Shown here: positions 20,712 to 31,747 of the stretch, one piece after another
How the letters are laid out: every line of letters starts with the position of its first letter
Numbering within the stretch: position 1 is the stretch's first letter
Assembly (NCBI RefSeq): GCF_014652855.1
Contig: NZ_BMZP01000024.1
Coordinates: forward strand, 1-60,256
Reading direction: 5' to 3'
From: Novosphingobium pokkalii
GTDB taxonomy: Bacteria; Pseudomonadota; Alphaproteobacteria; Sphingomonadales; Sphingomonadaceae
DNA: 60,256 nucleotides
Made by a program: the position numbers and the translations under genes
The notes under the pieces: model-generated
The model's database searches: none
What the model saw: only the letters and a program-made list of their open reading frames with translations
Told to the model about the DNA's origin: nothing

Positions 20712-21983
20712 TCACGCAAGCAGGAACAGCAGGCCCACCGCGGTCATCGCCGCCGTCGCGAGCCAGCCCAGCGCGGCGAGCGGGCGCGCGATCACGAGGT
20801 GGCCCATCACGCGCGGATTGCGCGCGATCAGCATGGTCACGACCATCAGCGGCGGGGCGAGCAGGCCATTGATCACCGCCGTCCAGTATAGCGCGCGCAT
20901 CGGGTTGATGCCGAGGAAATTGATGCCCAGACCGGCGAAGGTGGCGAGCGCGATGGCGATGTAGAACGCGCCCGCCTCGCGCGGGGTGCGGTCCAGCCCT
21001 TCGCGCCAGCGCAGCGCCTCGCTGACGGCATAGGCGGCAGAGCCCGCCAGCACCGGCACCGCCAGCAGCCCGGTGCCGATGATGCCCAGGGCAAACAGGG
21101 CGAAGGCGAAATCGCCGGCAAAGGGGCGCAGCGCCATTGCCGCCTGATCGGCCGAGGTGATGTCGAACACGCCATGCGCGTGCAGCGTGGCCGCCGTGGC
21201 GATGACGATAGCCTGCGCCGTCAGGTTGGAAAAGCCCATGCCCACCAGCGTATCGGTGCGGATGCGGCGCAGTTCGCCGGACGCCTGGCGCGGGGCCATG
21301 TAGAGCGGGCGCAAGTGGCGGCGGCGCTGCTCTTCCACTTCCTGGCCGGCCTGCCAGAAGAACAGGTAGGGGCTGATCGTGGTGCCGAGCAGGGCGACCA
21401 GGCCCATCGCGTGATCGCGGTCCAGCCGGAACGCGGGGATTGCCATGCCGCGCAGCACCGCCAGCCAATCCACCGGCGTGGCCGCCAGCACGGCAAAATA
21501 GGCAAACAGTGACAGCGTGGTCCACTTGAGCACCCCGGCATAGCGGGCATAGGGCACGAAGACTTCCGCCGTGACGCTGAGCACGGCAAAGCCCAGCGTG
21601 TAGAGCAGCATCGATCCGGGCAGTAGCAGGTTCAGCGCGGCGGCCATCGCGCCCAGATCGGCGCCCAGGTTGATCACGTTGGCCACCAGCAGCAGCAGGA
21701 CCATCACGCGCAGCAGCCAGGGCGAATAGTGGCGCCGCAGGTTGGTGGCGATGCCGCGCCCGGTGGTGGCGCCGATCCGCGCGCAGATGGCCTGGATCGC
21801 CGCGAGCAGGGGAAAGGCAAAGACCATCGCCCACGACAGCGAAAAGCCGAACTGCGCACCCACCTGGCTGTAGGTGCCGATGCCGCTGGGATCATCGTCT
21901 GCCGCGCCGGTCACCAGGCCGGGACCGAGCGCGGACAGCACTGATCGCTGGCCTTGCGCGTCTGGCGTCGGGGCGGTGTTCAT
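20712..21983 (-). CDS. NRAMP-family divalent metal transporter (atypical selectivity motifs)
   Basis: A 423-residue multi-spanning membrane protein with the NRAMP-like start GPGLVTGAADDDPSGIGTYS and about eleven hydrophobic helices. Canonical Mn/Fe NRAMPs carry DPGN in helix 1 and a methionine-containing MPH motif in helix 6. Here helix 1 reads DPSG and the helix-6 region reads GTTISPYLFFWQAGQE. These changes place it in a divergent NRAMP subgroup whose ion (Mg, Mn or other) cannot be predicted from sequence alone. Its start overlaps the acyltransferase stop by four bases, so it is co-transcribed with the upstream genes and thiD. Confidence 0.85.
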   Translation of the reverse strand: MNTAPTPDAQGQRSVLSALGPGLVTGAADDDPSGIGTYSQVGAQFGFSLSWAMVFAFPLLAAIQAICARIGATTGRGIATNLRRHYSPWLLRVMVLLLLVANVINLGADLGAMAAALNLLLPGSMLLYTLGFAVLSVTAEVFVPYARYAGVLKWTTLSLFAYFAVLAATPVDWLAVLRGMAIPAFRLDRDHAMGLVALLGTTISPYLFFWQAGQEVEEQRRRHLRPLYMAPRQASGELRRIRTDTLVGMGFSNLTAQAIVIATAATLHAHGVFDITSADQAAMALRPFAGDFAFALFALGIIGTGLLAVPVLAGSAAYAVSEALRWREGLDRTPREAGAFYIAIALATFAGLGINFLGINPMRALYWTAVINGLLAPPLMVVTMLIARNPRVMGHLVIARPLAALGWLATAAMTAVGLLFLLA

Positions 21984-22750
21984 GGCGTTGGCGCAGTGAT
22001 CGCGTCGAGCACGCGCGCTTCGATCTCCTCGCGCGGCAGGCCGGGCGGGATCGTCTCACCGATCACGTAGCGGATCGTGCCGCGCCGTTTCCACACGCGA
22101 TGATAGAGCGCGCCGCTGTGCACGGCCACCGGCACCACTGGCAGCGACAGCAGCTTGTAAAGCCCGGCAAAGCCCGATTGCAGCGGCACACGCTGCCCCA
22201 CCGGCACCCGCGTGCCTTCGGGAAAGATCGCCAGTGGGCGCCCTTCGGCCAGCCGCGCGCGGGCATGGCTGAGCATGGTGCGCAGCGTCTTGGCGCCGGC
22301 ATCCCGCTCCACCCCGATCAGGCCATAGGCCCACCCGGCGCGGCCCCACACCGGAATGCGCATCAGTTCCATCTTGGCAAAGATGCACGGGCGGTGCAGC
22401 ACTTGCGGCAGGTCGATCGCCTCGAAGAAGCTTTCGTGGCGCAGGGCATAGAACACGCCCTCCTGCGGTGGGGTGCCGATCACTTCCACGCGGATGCCCA
22501 GCACGTGCCGCACCAGCGCGCGATGCACGGCGGTCCAGGCCTGGACCATCGCGAACACGCCGCGCGGCGCCACCAGCAATACTACTGCCAGCGCCAGCAG
22601 CAGGAGCACGGTATAGCCATAGAACAGGGCATAGAACGCCAGGCTGCGCGCGATTTCAGGCAGGGTCGGCGCGCGCTCGTCCACCGCGGCACTCGTCATC
22701 TCGCCAGTCCCGGTCGTCATTTCGCCAGTCATTGTGCGGTCCGTCACCAT
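21980..22750 (-). CDS. PlsC-like lysophospholipid acyltransferase
   Basis: A 256-residue protein with an N-terminal hydrophobic helix (about 33-60) and the acyltransferase motifs RHESFFEAID (block I in H-x4-E form) and FPEGTR (block III). It probably acylates the sn-2 position of lysophosphatidate in the inner membrane. The H-x4-E form instead of H-x4-D is seen in related alphaproteobacterial members. The ATG at 22748-22750 overlaps the end of the YdcF-like gene by seven bases; internal ATGs at 22732 and 22720 are alternative starts. It overlaps the NRAMP-like gene downstream. Confidence 0.86.
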   Translation of the reverse strand: MVTDRTMTGEMTTGTGEMTSAAVDERAPTLPEIARSLAFYALFYGYTVLLLLALAVVLLVAPRGVFAMVQAWTAVHRALVRHVLGIRVEVIGTPPQEGVFYALRHESFFEAIDLPQVLHRPCIFAKMELMRIPVWGRAGWAYGLIGVERDAGAKTLRTMLSHARARLAEGRPLAIFPEGTRVPVGQRVPLQSGFAGLYKLLSLPVVPVAVHSGALYHRVWKRRGTIRYVIGETIPPGLPREEIEARVLDAITAPTP

Positions 22751-23295
22751 CCCAACAGCCAGGCCACGATGCGGGCCAGCAGCTTGTTGTATTCCAGGAA
22801 CAGGATCTTGAGGCTGGGGCGGGAGGGCACGGCATCGCGCACGATCACCAGCCCCTTGGGTGCCACCACCCACAGATCGAACGTGGCGCGGCGCATGTGC
22901 CAGTCGGTGGTGACCAGCCGCACCGAGCGAATCTTGTGCTGGGCGATCCATTGCGCTGCCTCGCGCGCGTTGGAGCGGGTGTCCACCGAATCGAAGCCCA
23001 GGGTGATGCAGCAGTTCAGCCGCGCGGGATCGACCTTGTATTCCGCCGCGAATTCCGCCGGGCGCACCTGGCGGTCCACCCCGCTGACCAGCAGGGTGCG
23101 CGCCTTGCCTGCGTCGAGCATCGCCAGCGCGCGGGGGATGCGCCCGCCGCCGCCGGTCAGCACGACGATGCCGTCGGTGGCGGTGCCATCGGGCGCGCGC
23201 TGCGGCAGGAACCAGGCAAACCACAGGAAACCCAGCATCCACACCAGGATCAGCGCCGAACCGATGCGGCGGAACAGGCCCGGGGGCTTTCTCAT
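22744..23295 (-). CDS. YdcF/ElyC-like DUF218 membrane protein
   Basis: A 183-residue protein with one N-terminal membrane helix (IGSALILVWMLGFLWFAWFL) followed by a DUF218 domain: GIVVLTGGGGRIPRAL, KARTLLVSGVD and the later TRSNAREAAQW and TTDWHMRRA segments. DUF218 members such as ElyC affect envelope or peptidoglycan metabolism, but the reaction is unknown. It overlaps the acyltransferase gene, suggesting a shared envelope-lipid role, and lies 78 bp downstream of ftsX on the same strand. Confidence 0.85.
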   Translation of the reverse strand: MRKPPGLFRRIGSALILVWMLGFLWFAWFLPQRAPDGTATDGIVVLTGGGGRIPRALAMLDAGKARTLLVSGVDRQVRPAEFAAEYKVDPARLNCCITLGFDSVDTRSNAREAAQWIAQHKIRSVRLVTTDWHMRRATFDLWVVAPKGLVIVRDAVPSRPSLKILFLEYNKLLARIVAWLLGW

Positions 23296-23373
23296 GGCAT
23301 GGCGTCTCGCGCGGGCAGGGCGGGGGGCATGATCGTCAACATCTGAGCCATCAACATGGGGTGTCCGGCGCCA

Positions 23374-24291
23374 TCATACCATGCGCCGCAGCGCCGCCAG
23401 CACGGTAAGTCGGGCTGTCAGCATGACCAGGAGAACCCCGGCGACCGGAATGGCCGCCAGCACCAGCCAGTCGGTCCAGGCCAGCGAGCCCTGCGCGACC
23501 ATGCCCGAGCCCAGTGCGGCGAACTGGCGCACGAGGCCCAGAACGGTGACGACCCCGGCGAGCAGGCCGACCACGCCGCCCATGGCCGCATCGGTGGCCA
23601 TCGAGCGCTGGAACACGCGCGCGATCTGCACGTCGGTCGCCCCCAGCATGTGCACGATCTCGATCGTTTCGCGGTAGGTGCCCAAAGCATTGCGCGACGC
23701 GAGCAGCACGGCCGATGCCGTGGCAAAGGCGAACAGCGCGATGAGGCCGCCCGCCGCCCACTGCAAGGCGCCGATCGCGCGGAACACCGGGGCCAGCCAG
23801 CTCGATTGCGCATCCACCCGCGCTGCCGGGGCCTGCGCCGTCACCGCCTTGCGCAGCGCATCGAGCCGGGCGGGCGTGGCCGCGCCGGACAGGCGCACGT
23901 CGATCAGCGCCGGAATCGGCAGGTCATCCAGGTCGTCCCCGGCGCGGGTGCCCAGCCAGGGCTCGACCAGGCTGTCCAGTTCGTCCTGCGGCACGGCGGT
24001 GGCGCTGACCACGCCGGGCGCCTGGCGCAGCACGCCGAGCGCGGCCTGCGCCTCGCGCTGGCGCTGGGCCGGCGCGGCCGAGACGATCTGCACTGTCACC
24101 CCGCCTTCCAGATCGGCGCTGGCGGCCTGCGCGGCATGACGCAGCGCGAGTGCGCTGGCCGCGGCGACCACGGTCAGCGCGATCATGATGGCGATGACCC
24201 AGGGCATCGGGCCCGAGAGGCGCGCTTCAGGCAGCAGGCGGGATTCGCCCTCACCGCCCAGCGCGCGCAGGGTGCTGGCCAAGCGCTTCAT
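23374..24291 (-). CDS. ftsX: Cell-division ABC permease FtsX
   Basis: A 305-residue protein with the FtsX layout. It has a cytoplasmic start, a first helix (WVIAIMIALTVVAAASALAL), a periplasmic domain of about 110 residues, then three helices with the FtsX/MacB-like segment TYRETIEIVHMLGATD. With FtsE it couples divisome state to peptidoglycan hydrolase activation. Its ATG overlaps the ftsE stop (ATGA). Length and order ftsE-ftsX are standard for alphaproteobacteria. Confidence 0.92.
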   Translation of the reverse strand: MKRLASTLRALGGEGESRLLPEARLSGPMPWVIAIMIALTVVAAASALALRHAAQAASADLEGGVTVQIVSAAPAQRQREAQAALGVLRQAPGVVSATAVPQDELDSLVEPWLGTRAGDDLDDLPIPALIDVRLSGAATPARLDALRKAVTAQAPAARVDAQSSWLAPVFRAIGALQWAAGGLIALFAFATASAVLLASRNALGTYRETIEIVHMLGATDVQIARVFQRSMATDAAMGGVVGLLAGVVTVLGLVRQFAALGSGMVAQGSLAWTDWLVLAAIPVAGVLLVMLTARLTVLAALRRMV

Positions 24292-25052
24292 GGCAGCCCC
24301 GCGCCGCCCAGCGGGCCGTCTGCTCCCTGGCTGCCGTCCATCGGCCGGCGCGGCGGGTAGCGCAGCGCCCCGGTGGGATCGGCCAGCTTGCCCTTGTCCA
24401 GGCGCATGATCAGCGAATCCGGCACCTTGCGGATCAGGTGCAGGTCGTGCGTGGCCACCACCACCGTGGTGCCCAGGCGGTTGAGGCTTTCGAACAGGCG
24501 CAGCAGCTTGATCGCCATTTCGGGATCGACGTTGCCGGTGGGCTCGTCGGCCACCAGGATGTCGGGCCGGGCGATCACCGCGCGGGCGATGGCCACGCGC
24601 TGCTGTTCGCCGCCGGAAAGCGTGGCGGGGCGGGCTTGGAACCGGTCACCCAGGCCGACCCATTCGAGCATGTCGGACACCGGCTTGGCGATGTCCTTCT
24701 CGCTTTGCCCGGCCACGCGCAGCGGCAGGGCCACGTTGTCCCACGCGGAAAGGTGCGGGACCAGGCGGAAATCCTGGAACACCACGCCGATGCGGCGGCG
24801 AAAGCCGGGCAGCCGCTCGCGCGGCAGGGTGATCGCGTCGGTGCCGAACATGCGGATGAGCCCGCGCGACGGACGCTGCGCCAGGTAGAGCAGCTTGAGC
24901 AGGCTGGTCTTGCCCGCGCCGCTGGCGCCGGTGAGGAAGTAGAAGCAGCCCGGATAGAGCGTGAACGAGACATCGGCCAGCACTTCGCGGCCGGCGCCAT
25001 ACCGCAGCCCGACATTGTCGAACTGGACAATCTCGGCAGCGGCTTGGTTCAT
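24288..25052 (-). CDS. ftsE: Cell-division ABC ATPase FtsE
   Basis: A 254-residue ABC ATPase with Walker A GASGAGKTS, Q-loop VVFQDFRL, signature LSGGEQQR, Walker B ILVADEPTGN and H-loop VVATHD. FtsE drives FtsX. The ATG at 25050-25052 (MNQAAAEIVQFDNVGL) fits the family; the frame is open 18 codons further. About 30 residues beyond the usual C-terminus are rich in Pro/Gly/Asp. The 236-bp gap upstream separates it from a divergent zinc-ribbon gene and must hold promoters for both. Confidence 0.94.
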   Translation of the reverse strand: MNQAAAEIVQFDNVGLRYGAGREVLADVSFTLYPGCFYFLTGASGAGKTSLLKLLYLAQRPSRGLIRMFGTDAITLPRERLPGFRRRIGVVFQDFRLVPHLSAWDNVALPLRVAGQSEKDIAKPVSDMLEWVGLGDRFQARPATLSGGEQQRVAIARAVIARPDILVADEPTGNVDPEMAIKLLRLFESLNRLGTTVVVATHDLHLIRKVPDSLIMRLDKGKLADPTGALRYPPRRPMDGSQGADGPLGGAGLP

Positions 25053-25288
25053 GGACGAAAGATCGAGCCCCGTTCGCGTGTCTGGTCGTGCGCCCGGCAT
25101 GCGCACCGGGCCTCTCTACCATGTCGGCGCAGCGGCCGTTTGGCAATCGCCCGCAAGGGGCAGAGGCCCTCGCGCGATGGGCCAGCGGGCCTATACGCGT
25201 CAATGCATGTGGAAAAAAGGGCGCATGGGCGATTTGCCCCCTTGCGTCCTATTGTTTCCCCCCCTCTCGCCATGCTTAGACCGTTGTC

Positions 25289-26086
25289 ATGATCATCGCC
25301 TGTCCCGCCTGTGCGACGCGCTATGTCGTTCCCGACAGTGCGATCGGTGTGGACGGCCGCACCGTGCGCTGTGCCAAGTGCCGGCATAGCTGGTTCCAGG
25401 CCGGCCCAGAACTGCCCGCACGCCCTTCGGCCGATGCGGCGCCGCCCGAACCCGCGCCTGCCGCAACGCCACCCGTGACGTCGGCTGCTGCGCCCGCGCC
25501 GGTTGCTCCGGCGGCGCCACCAGCCCCGGCTGCCGATGTTCCGCCCGAGCCGGCGCCCCGTGTGGAGCATCGTGTGGAGCAGGCGCGCGCGCCGGCCCCG
25601 GCGGCTGAATTCGTTTCGCCGGTATCCAGCTTCGAGCATCAGCCCCCGTTCCGCCCGCGCCGCAACCCGGCCCGGCTGTGGACGGCAGCCGGCGTGACCT
25701 TCGCCCTGGCCGTGGCGGCGATGATCGGCCTGGTTTCATGGCTGGGCTTTCCCGACTGGTTGCCGGTCAACCGGCCCACGTTCGGCAGCGGCCGCCCCGA
25801 TCTGGTGCTGTCGTTTCCGCCGGCGCGCCAGGATCGCCGCACCCTGCCCAACGGCACTGCCTATTTCGGTGCCAGCGGCACGGTGACCAACGTGGGCAAG
25901 GACCTGCGCGAGGTTCCGCCTATCCTGATCGTGCTGCGCGATGCGCAAAACCGCATCGTCTACACCTGGGATGTCGCCCCGCCGAAAGACAAGCTGCGCC
26001 CAGGCGAAAGCGTGACGATCAACGAAGCGGTGACCGACGTTCCCAAGACGGCCAAGTCCGCAGAAATCGGCTGGAAGCCCGAATAG
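25289..26086 (+). CDS. MJ0042-type zinc-ribbon membrane protein with DUF3426-like tail
   Basis: A 265-residue protein starting MIIACPACATRYVVPDSAIG, with CPAC at the start and CAKCRHSW at about 31-38 forming a zinc ribbon. A Pro/Ala-rich linker (about 45-120), one membrane helix (about 132-152) and a C-terminal extracytoplasmic domain (SGTVTNVGKDLREVPPI) follow. This layout is common next to ftsEX in sphingomonads and rhizobia. The function is unknown; an envelope or regulatory role is inferred only from context. Divergent from ftsE. Confidence 0.85.
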   Translation: MIIACPACATRYVVPDSAIGVDGRTVRCAKCRHSWFQAGPELPARPSADAAPPEPAPAATPPVTSAAAPAPVAPAAPPAPAADVPPEPAPRVEHRVEQARAPAPAAEFVSPVSSFEHQPPFRPRRNPARLWTAAGVTFALAVAAMIGLVSWLGFPDWLPVNRPTFGSGRPDLVLSFPPARQDRRTLPNGTAYFGASGTVTNVGKDLREVPPILIVLRDAQNRIVYTWDVAPPKDKLRPGESVTINEAVTDVPKTAKSAEIGWKPE

Positions 26087-26223
26087 GCAGCGCGCGCGCC
26101 GGATTGCAGCGGGGCTGGGGATAAAAAAGTGCATGGTCCCTGTTGCGGACCCCAAAAACCCCTGCTAGGGGCGCGCTCCTACCCCGACGGGATCTGGCCA
26201 CGGCCAAACCCCGGATGCGATAT

Positions 26224-26310
26224 GCGGTCGTGGCGGAATTGGTAGACGCGCAACGTTGAGGTCGTTGTGGGCGAAAGCCCGTGGAAGTTCGAGTCTTCTC
26301 GACCGCACCA
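26224..26310 (+). tRNA. tRNA-Leu(GAG)
   Basis: An 87-nt class II tRNA. The acceptor stem GCGGTCG pairs with CGACCGC. Anticodon stem CAACG/CGTTG encloses TTGAGGT, giving anticodon GAG. A long variable arm (TGGGCGAAAGCCCG) and a TTCGAGT T-loop follow, and CCA is encoded. It decodes CUC/CUU leucine codons. Confidence 0.96.
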
Positions 26311-26400
26311 GCACCCATCCCAGAGGTGCTTGGAAAATCGCCAGTTGGCTGCAGGCAGCCGATATCTCTGAAAATCGTTTGAACCGGTCGATCTTGGAAT

Positions 26401-26427
26401 TCCCGAGCCCACGCGGCGCGGGATTTT
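26401..26427 (+). terminator. Probable rho-independent terminator after tRNA-Leu
   Basis: CCCGAGCC and GGCGCGGG pair (one A-G mismatch) around a 5-nt loop and are followed by ATTTTT. It lies about 90 bp downstream of the tRNA and upstream of the convergent MFS gene end. Confidence 0.55.
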
Positions 26428-26453
26428 TCCTGTGGCGTCAGGTCTCTGTGGCC

Positions 26454-27674
26454 TCAGGCCTTGGCCTCGTGCGCCTTGGCTGCGCCTTTCAGGAACAGGA
26501 CAAGCGCCACGCCGGCAATCGCCGATGCCACCAGCATCGGCATGGTCGGCAGGTTGATCACCGCGCCCGGTCCGCTGAACCGGGCCAGGGTCTGGGCATA
26601 GAGTGGCGGGCCGATGATCTGCGCGATCGAGCCGATCGACTGCACCGCGCCCTGCAATTCGCCCTGGCTGCGCGCGTCCACCGCGCGGCTGTTCATCGCC
26701 GAGATCGAAGGCTGCACTGCGCCCTGGAATGCCCCCACGACGATGGCGAGGTAGACCTGCCAGACATCCGCCGCGAGGCAATAGAGCACGGCCGAAACGC
26801 AAAGCGAGACGACACCCATCACCACGGCGCGGGTTTCACCCAGGCGCGGCAGCAGGGTGCGCATGCCCAGCCCCTGGAACAGGGCGGACGAGAGGCCGAC
26901 CACCGCCAGCGCCAGCCCCACGGCCTTGGTGGAAAAGCCGTAGGCCGCGATCGCCATGTAGGTCCAGATCGCCGGATAGACGACATTGGCCAGTTGCCAG
27001 GCGCCCAGCGCTGCCACGAACCACAGCACTTGCGCGCTTTGCCCCTTGAGCGCGCGCAGGCTGGACAGCGCGTTGGCGCGGCGCCAATCGAACGGGCGGC
27101 GGTGATCGGCGTCGAGCGATTCCCGCAAGGTGAAGAACCCGAACAGGAAATTGGCCAGGCTGAGCCCGGCCGCCGCCAAGAACGGCACGCGCGGCCCCAG
27201 CGTGCCGAGCAATCCGCCCAGCGCCGGCCCGAGCACGAAGCCGATGCCGAAGGCCATGCCCATCAGGCCAAAGCTGGCCGCGCGCTTTTCCGGCGGGGTG
27301 ACATCGGCGATATAGGCATAGGCCGCCGAAAAACTGGCGCCGGTGATGCCGGCGATGATGCGCCCTGCCACCAGCCAGCTCATCGCCGGGGCAAAGGCCT
27401 GGAGCAGGTAATCGAGGCCCAGTGCGAAGACCGCCGCGAGCAGCACCGGCCGCCGGCCAAAGCGATCGGACAGGTTGCCGATCACCGGGGCGAACACGAA
27501 CTGCATCACGGCATAGCCCGCACCCAGCCACCCGGCATATTCGGCCGCCTGGGTGATCGAGACCCGGGCCAGGTGCATGATCAGGCCGGGGAACACCGGA
27601 ATGACAATGCCAAAGCCCAGCATGTCGAGCAGCACGATGGCAAACACGAAGCCCAGCGAGGCGCGATGCGTCAT
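26454..27674 (-). CDS. MFS transporter, TetA-like drug efflux family
   Basis: A 406-residue protein with twelve predicted helices. It has the MFS motif A GNLSDRFGRRPVLL after helix 2 and GITGASFSAAYAYIADVTPP in helices 4-5, both typical of the TetA/multidrug H+-antiporter group. The substrate cannot be told from sequence. Lengths and motifs do not show the acidic residues needed to claim tetracycline specificity. It lies 32 bp downstream of the nitronate monooxygenase gene on the same strand. Confidence 0.87.
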   Translation of the reverse strand: MTHRASLGFVFAIVLLDMLGFGIVIPVFPGLIMHLARVSITQAAEYAGWLGAGYAVMQFVFAPVIGNLSDRFGRRPVLLAAVFALGLDYLLQAFAPAMSWLVAGRIIAGITGASFSAAYAYIADVTPPEKRAASFGLMGMAFGIGFVLGPALGGLLGTLGPRVPFLAAAGLSLANFLFGFFTLRESLDADHRRPFDWRRANALSSLRALKGQSAQVLWFVAALGAWQLANVVYPAIWTYMAIAAYGFSTKAVGLALAVVGLSSALFQGLGMRTLLPRLGETRAVVMGVVSLCVSAVLYCLAADVWQVYLAIVVGAFQGAVQPSISAMNSRAVDARSQGELQGAVQSIGSIAQIIGPPLYAQTLARFSGPGAVINLPTMPMLVASAIAGVALVLFLKGAAKAHEAKA

Positions 27675-27706
27675 ATGGTCCCCCTGCCCATGCGGGCGCC
27701 TGCGGT

Positions 27707-28717
27707 TCAGCGGCTGGCGAGCGCCGCTTCGCTTTCGGCGAGCAGTTGCGCCATGATCGTGGCCACCGGCTCTTCCTTGGTGACCATGCCGACCGATTGC
27801 CCGGCCATGACCGAGCCGCGCTCCACGTCGCCGTCGATCACCGCGCGGCGCAGGGCGCCGGCCCAGAAGTGCTCGATCTCGAGCTGGGCGGCCGCCATGT
27901 CGAGCTCGCCTGCGTCCAGCCGCTTGGCCACTTCGATCTGCTTGGCGGTGAATTCCTCGGTGCCCTTGTTCTTGAGCGCGCGCACCGGGATCACCGGCAG
28001 GCGCGGATCGACCTGGACCGAAGCGACGGCATCGCGCGCATTGCCGCGGAAGAATGCCTGCTTGAACGCGGGGTGGGCAATCGATTCGCTGGCACAGGCA
28101 AAGCGGGTGCCAAGCTGCACCCCGGCCGCGCCCATTTCCAGATAGGCGGCGATCGCTTCGCCCCGGCCAATGCCGCCGGCCACGAACACCAGGTGATCGG
28201 CCGCGAGGGCGGGCAGGAATTCCTGCGCCAGCACCGAGGTGGAAACCGGGCCGATATGGCCGCCCGCCTCGCTGCCTTCGATCACCAGCGCGTCGGCACC
28301 GGAACGGAACAGCTTCCTGGCCAGCGCGATGGTGGGGGCAAAGACGATGACTTTGGCGCCGAAGGCCTTGATCGCCTCGACACTGCCCTTGGGCGGAATG
28401 CCGCCGGCCAGCACGACATGGCCCACGCCATGCTTTTCACACACCGCGATCAGATCGAACAGCAGCGGGTGCATGGTGATCAGGTTGACGCCGAACGGCT
28501 TGGTGGTGAGCGCCTTGGTGCCGGCGATTTCCGCGTCGAGCAGCGCGGGCGTCATCGCCCCGCAGGCGATCACGCCAAAGCCGCCGGCGTTGCTGATCGC
28601 GGCCACCAGGTTCCGTTCCGAAACCCAGCTCATCGCACCGCACAGGATCGCGTGCTCGGTGCCCAGGAAGGCAGCGCCGCGCGCCATCAGCGCGGAAGTC
28701 TTGGGAGTGGCCGTCAT
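27707..28717 (-). CDS. Nitronate monooxygenase-like FMN enzyme
   Basis: A 336-residue TIM-barrel flavoenzyme: CGAMSWVSERNLVAAISNAG at the start, IEGSEAGGHIGP (FMN-phosphate and catalytic region), VFVAGGIGRGEAIAAYLEMG and GVQLGTRFACASES. The family oxidises alkyl nitronates; many members have unknown physiological substrates. The ATG at 28715-28717 is chosen because the product aligns from MTATPKTSALMARGAAF; the longer open frame upstream lacks family similarity. Divergent from katG. Confidence 0.88.
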   Translation of the reverse strand: MTATPKTSALMARGAAFLGTEHAILCGAMSWVSERNLVAAISNAGGFGVIACGAMTPALLDAEIAGTKALTTKPFGVNLITMHPLLFDLIAVCEKHGVGHVVLAGGIPPKGSVEAIKAFGAKVIVFAPTIALARKLFRSGADALVIEGSEAGGHIGPVSTSVLAQEFLPALAADHLVFVAGGIGRGEAIAAYLEMGAAGVQLGTRFACASESIAHPAFKQAFFRGNARDAVASVQVDPRLPVIPVRALKNKGTEEFTAKQIEVAKRLDAGELDMAAAQLEIEHFWAGALRRAVIDGDVERGSVMAGQSVGMVTKEEPVATIMAQLLAESEAALASR

Positions 28718-28908
28718 GTGTGAAAAATCGCCCCGTCTGCGATGAAGAAAGTGCCCGCGCTTTACGGCGGGGAAACGGGCCGGGCAAGGGGGAAGCGGGC
28801 CTATAAATCGGCAAGCCGACTTACTGTGCACGTTTTAATCCATTTAGACGATCAATAGATGGCCGTTACAAGCCGGGGCAACGCATTTCCCGATATGGAG
28901 ACCAAGCG

Positions 28909-31107
<2,199 letters not shown>

Positions 31108-31163
31108 TATGGTCGGCAAGAAAGGTGCGGCACCCCCTTTGCCTGTACCTTTCTGGCTTACCG

Positions 31164-31208
31164 CCCCGCCTTTTTCCGGTATCCCCACCGGAACAAGGCG
31201 GGGTTTTT
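31164..31208 (+). terminator. Strong two-tier rho-independent terminator after katG
   Basis: An outer stem CCCCGCC/GGCGGGG and an inner stem TTCCGGT/ACCGGAA around ATCCCC form one long hairpin, followed by TTTTT. It starts 57 bp after the katG stop. Confidence 0.85.
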
Positions 31209-31273
31209 CATGCTTCGATGGCACAGGGTGTGCCATTCCGCCGTTGCGATGGGATGCGCGCCCGGCCCCGCCT

Positions 31274-31414
31274 ATGTTGAAAGCCACGCTGGAAATCGTG
31301 CTGTTCCTGCTGTCGGGCATCGCCATGGCTGCCGCCAAGGTGGCGGCGCTGGCCGCCCTGGCGCTGGCCGTGCCCGTGGCGGGGGTGCTGCTCTGGCGCC
31401 GGCGGCGGAAGTAG
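31274..31414 (+). CDS. Possible 46-residue single-span membrane peptide
   Basis: ATG at 31274 opens MLKATLEIVLFLLSGIAMAA, followed by a long Ala/Val-rich hydrophobic stretch and a basic WRRRRK end, like a small membrane protein with positive-inside C-terminus. The frame is open further upstream to 31109 but passes through the katG terminator. There is no clear ribosome-binding site and no recognised family; it could be a chance frame in GC-rich DNA. Confidence 0.3.
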   Translation: MLKATLEIVLFLLSGIAMAAAKVAALAALALAVPVAGVLLWRRRRK

Positions 31415-31471
31415 GGGGCTTGGAGATTTAGAGCTGGCGGCTGTGATACAGGCGCTTCCACGCCGCCTGGA

Positions 31472-31516
31472 GTGCGATGACAAAAAGTGGGAACCAGTTT
31501 TTGTCAAAAATCGCAC
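31472..31516. repeat. Intergenic palindrome 1 of the katG-wecB gap
   Basis: Outer arms GTGCGAT/ATCGCAC enclose AAAAAGTGG and ACCAGTTTTT, a near-symmetric cruciform of 45 bp. No coding function is seen. Together with the next two entries it fills the 333-bp gap between 31415 and 31747. Confidence 0.7.
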
Positions 31517-31531
31517 GACCACAAATATCTG

Positions 31532-31568
31532 GAGCGTGAGGGCGTTTCATCGAAACGTCATCACGCTC
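31532..31568. repeat. Intergenic palindrome 2 of the katG-wecB gap
   Basis: Outer arms GAGCGTGA/TCACGCTC enclose GCGTTTC and GAAACG, giving a stem of about 15 bp with a small bulge. It lies 16 bp from the preceding palindrome. Its role is unknown. Confidence 0.7.
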
Positions 31569-31612
31569 TAGACCTGAACTGAATGTCGATCCAGCCACGA
31601 GCCCTGCGCGCA

Positions 31613-31693
31613 GCCCTTCGACAGGCTCAGGGCGAACGGGAGGTGGGTATGGATTTCCCTGAGATTCCGTTCGGGCTGAGCTTGTCGAAGCCC
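31613..31693. repeat. PEPVEG-type interspersed palindromic repeat
   Basis: Arms at 31613-31639 and 31667-31693 are the same pair found inside the mutase gene (2872-2898 and 2926-2953), with a different 27-bp loop. It lies just downstream of the minus-strand wecB gene. This is one of two copies seen in the window. Confidence 0.85.
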
Positions 31694-31747
31694 CGTGTCC
31701 GCAGGCCCTCTGCCGATGCCAACCAAAAAGTCAGGGGCGAAGGTCTT

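Noticed and set aside
31109..31414. 101-residue open frame after katG
   Set aside because: Its first half is the katG terminator hairpin; only the last 46 residues from the internal ATG are listed, at low confidence.
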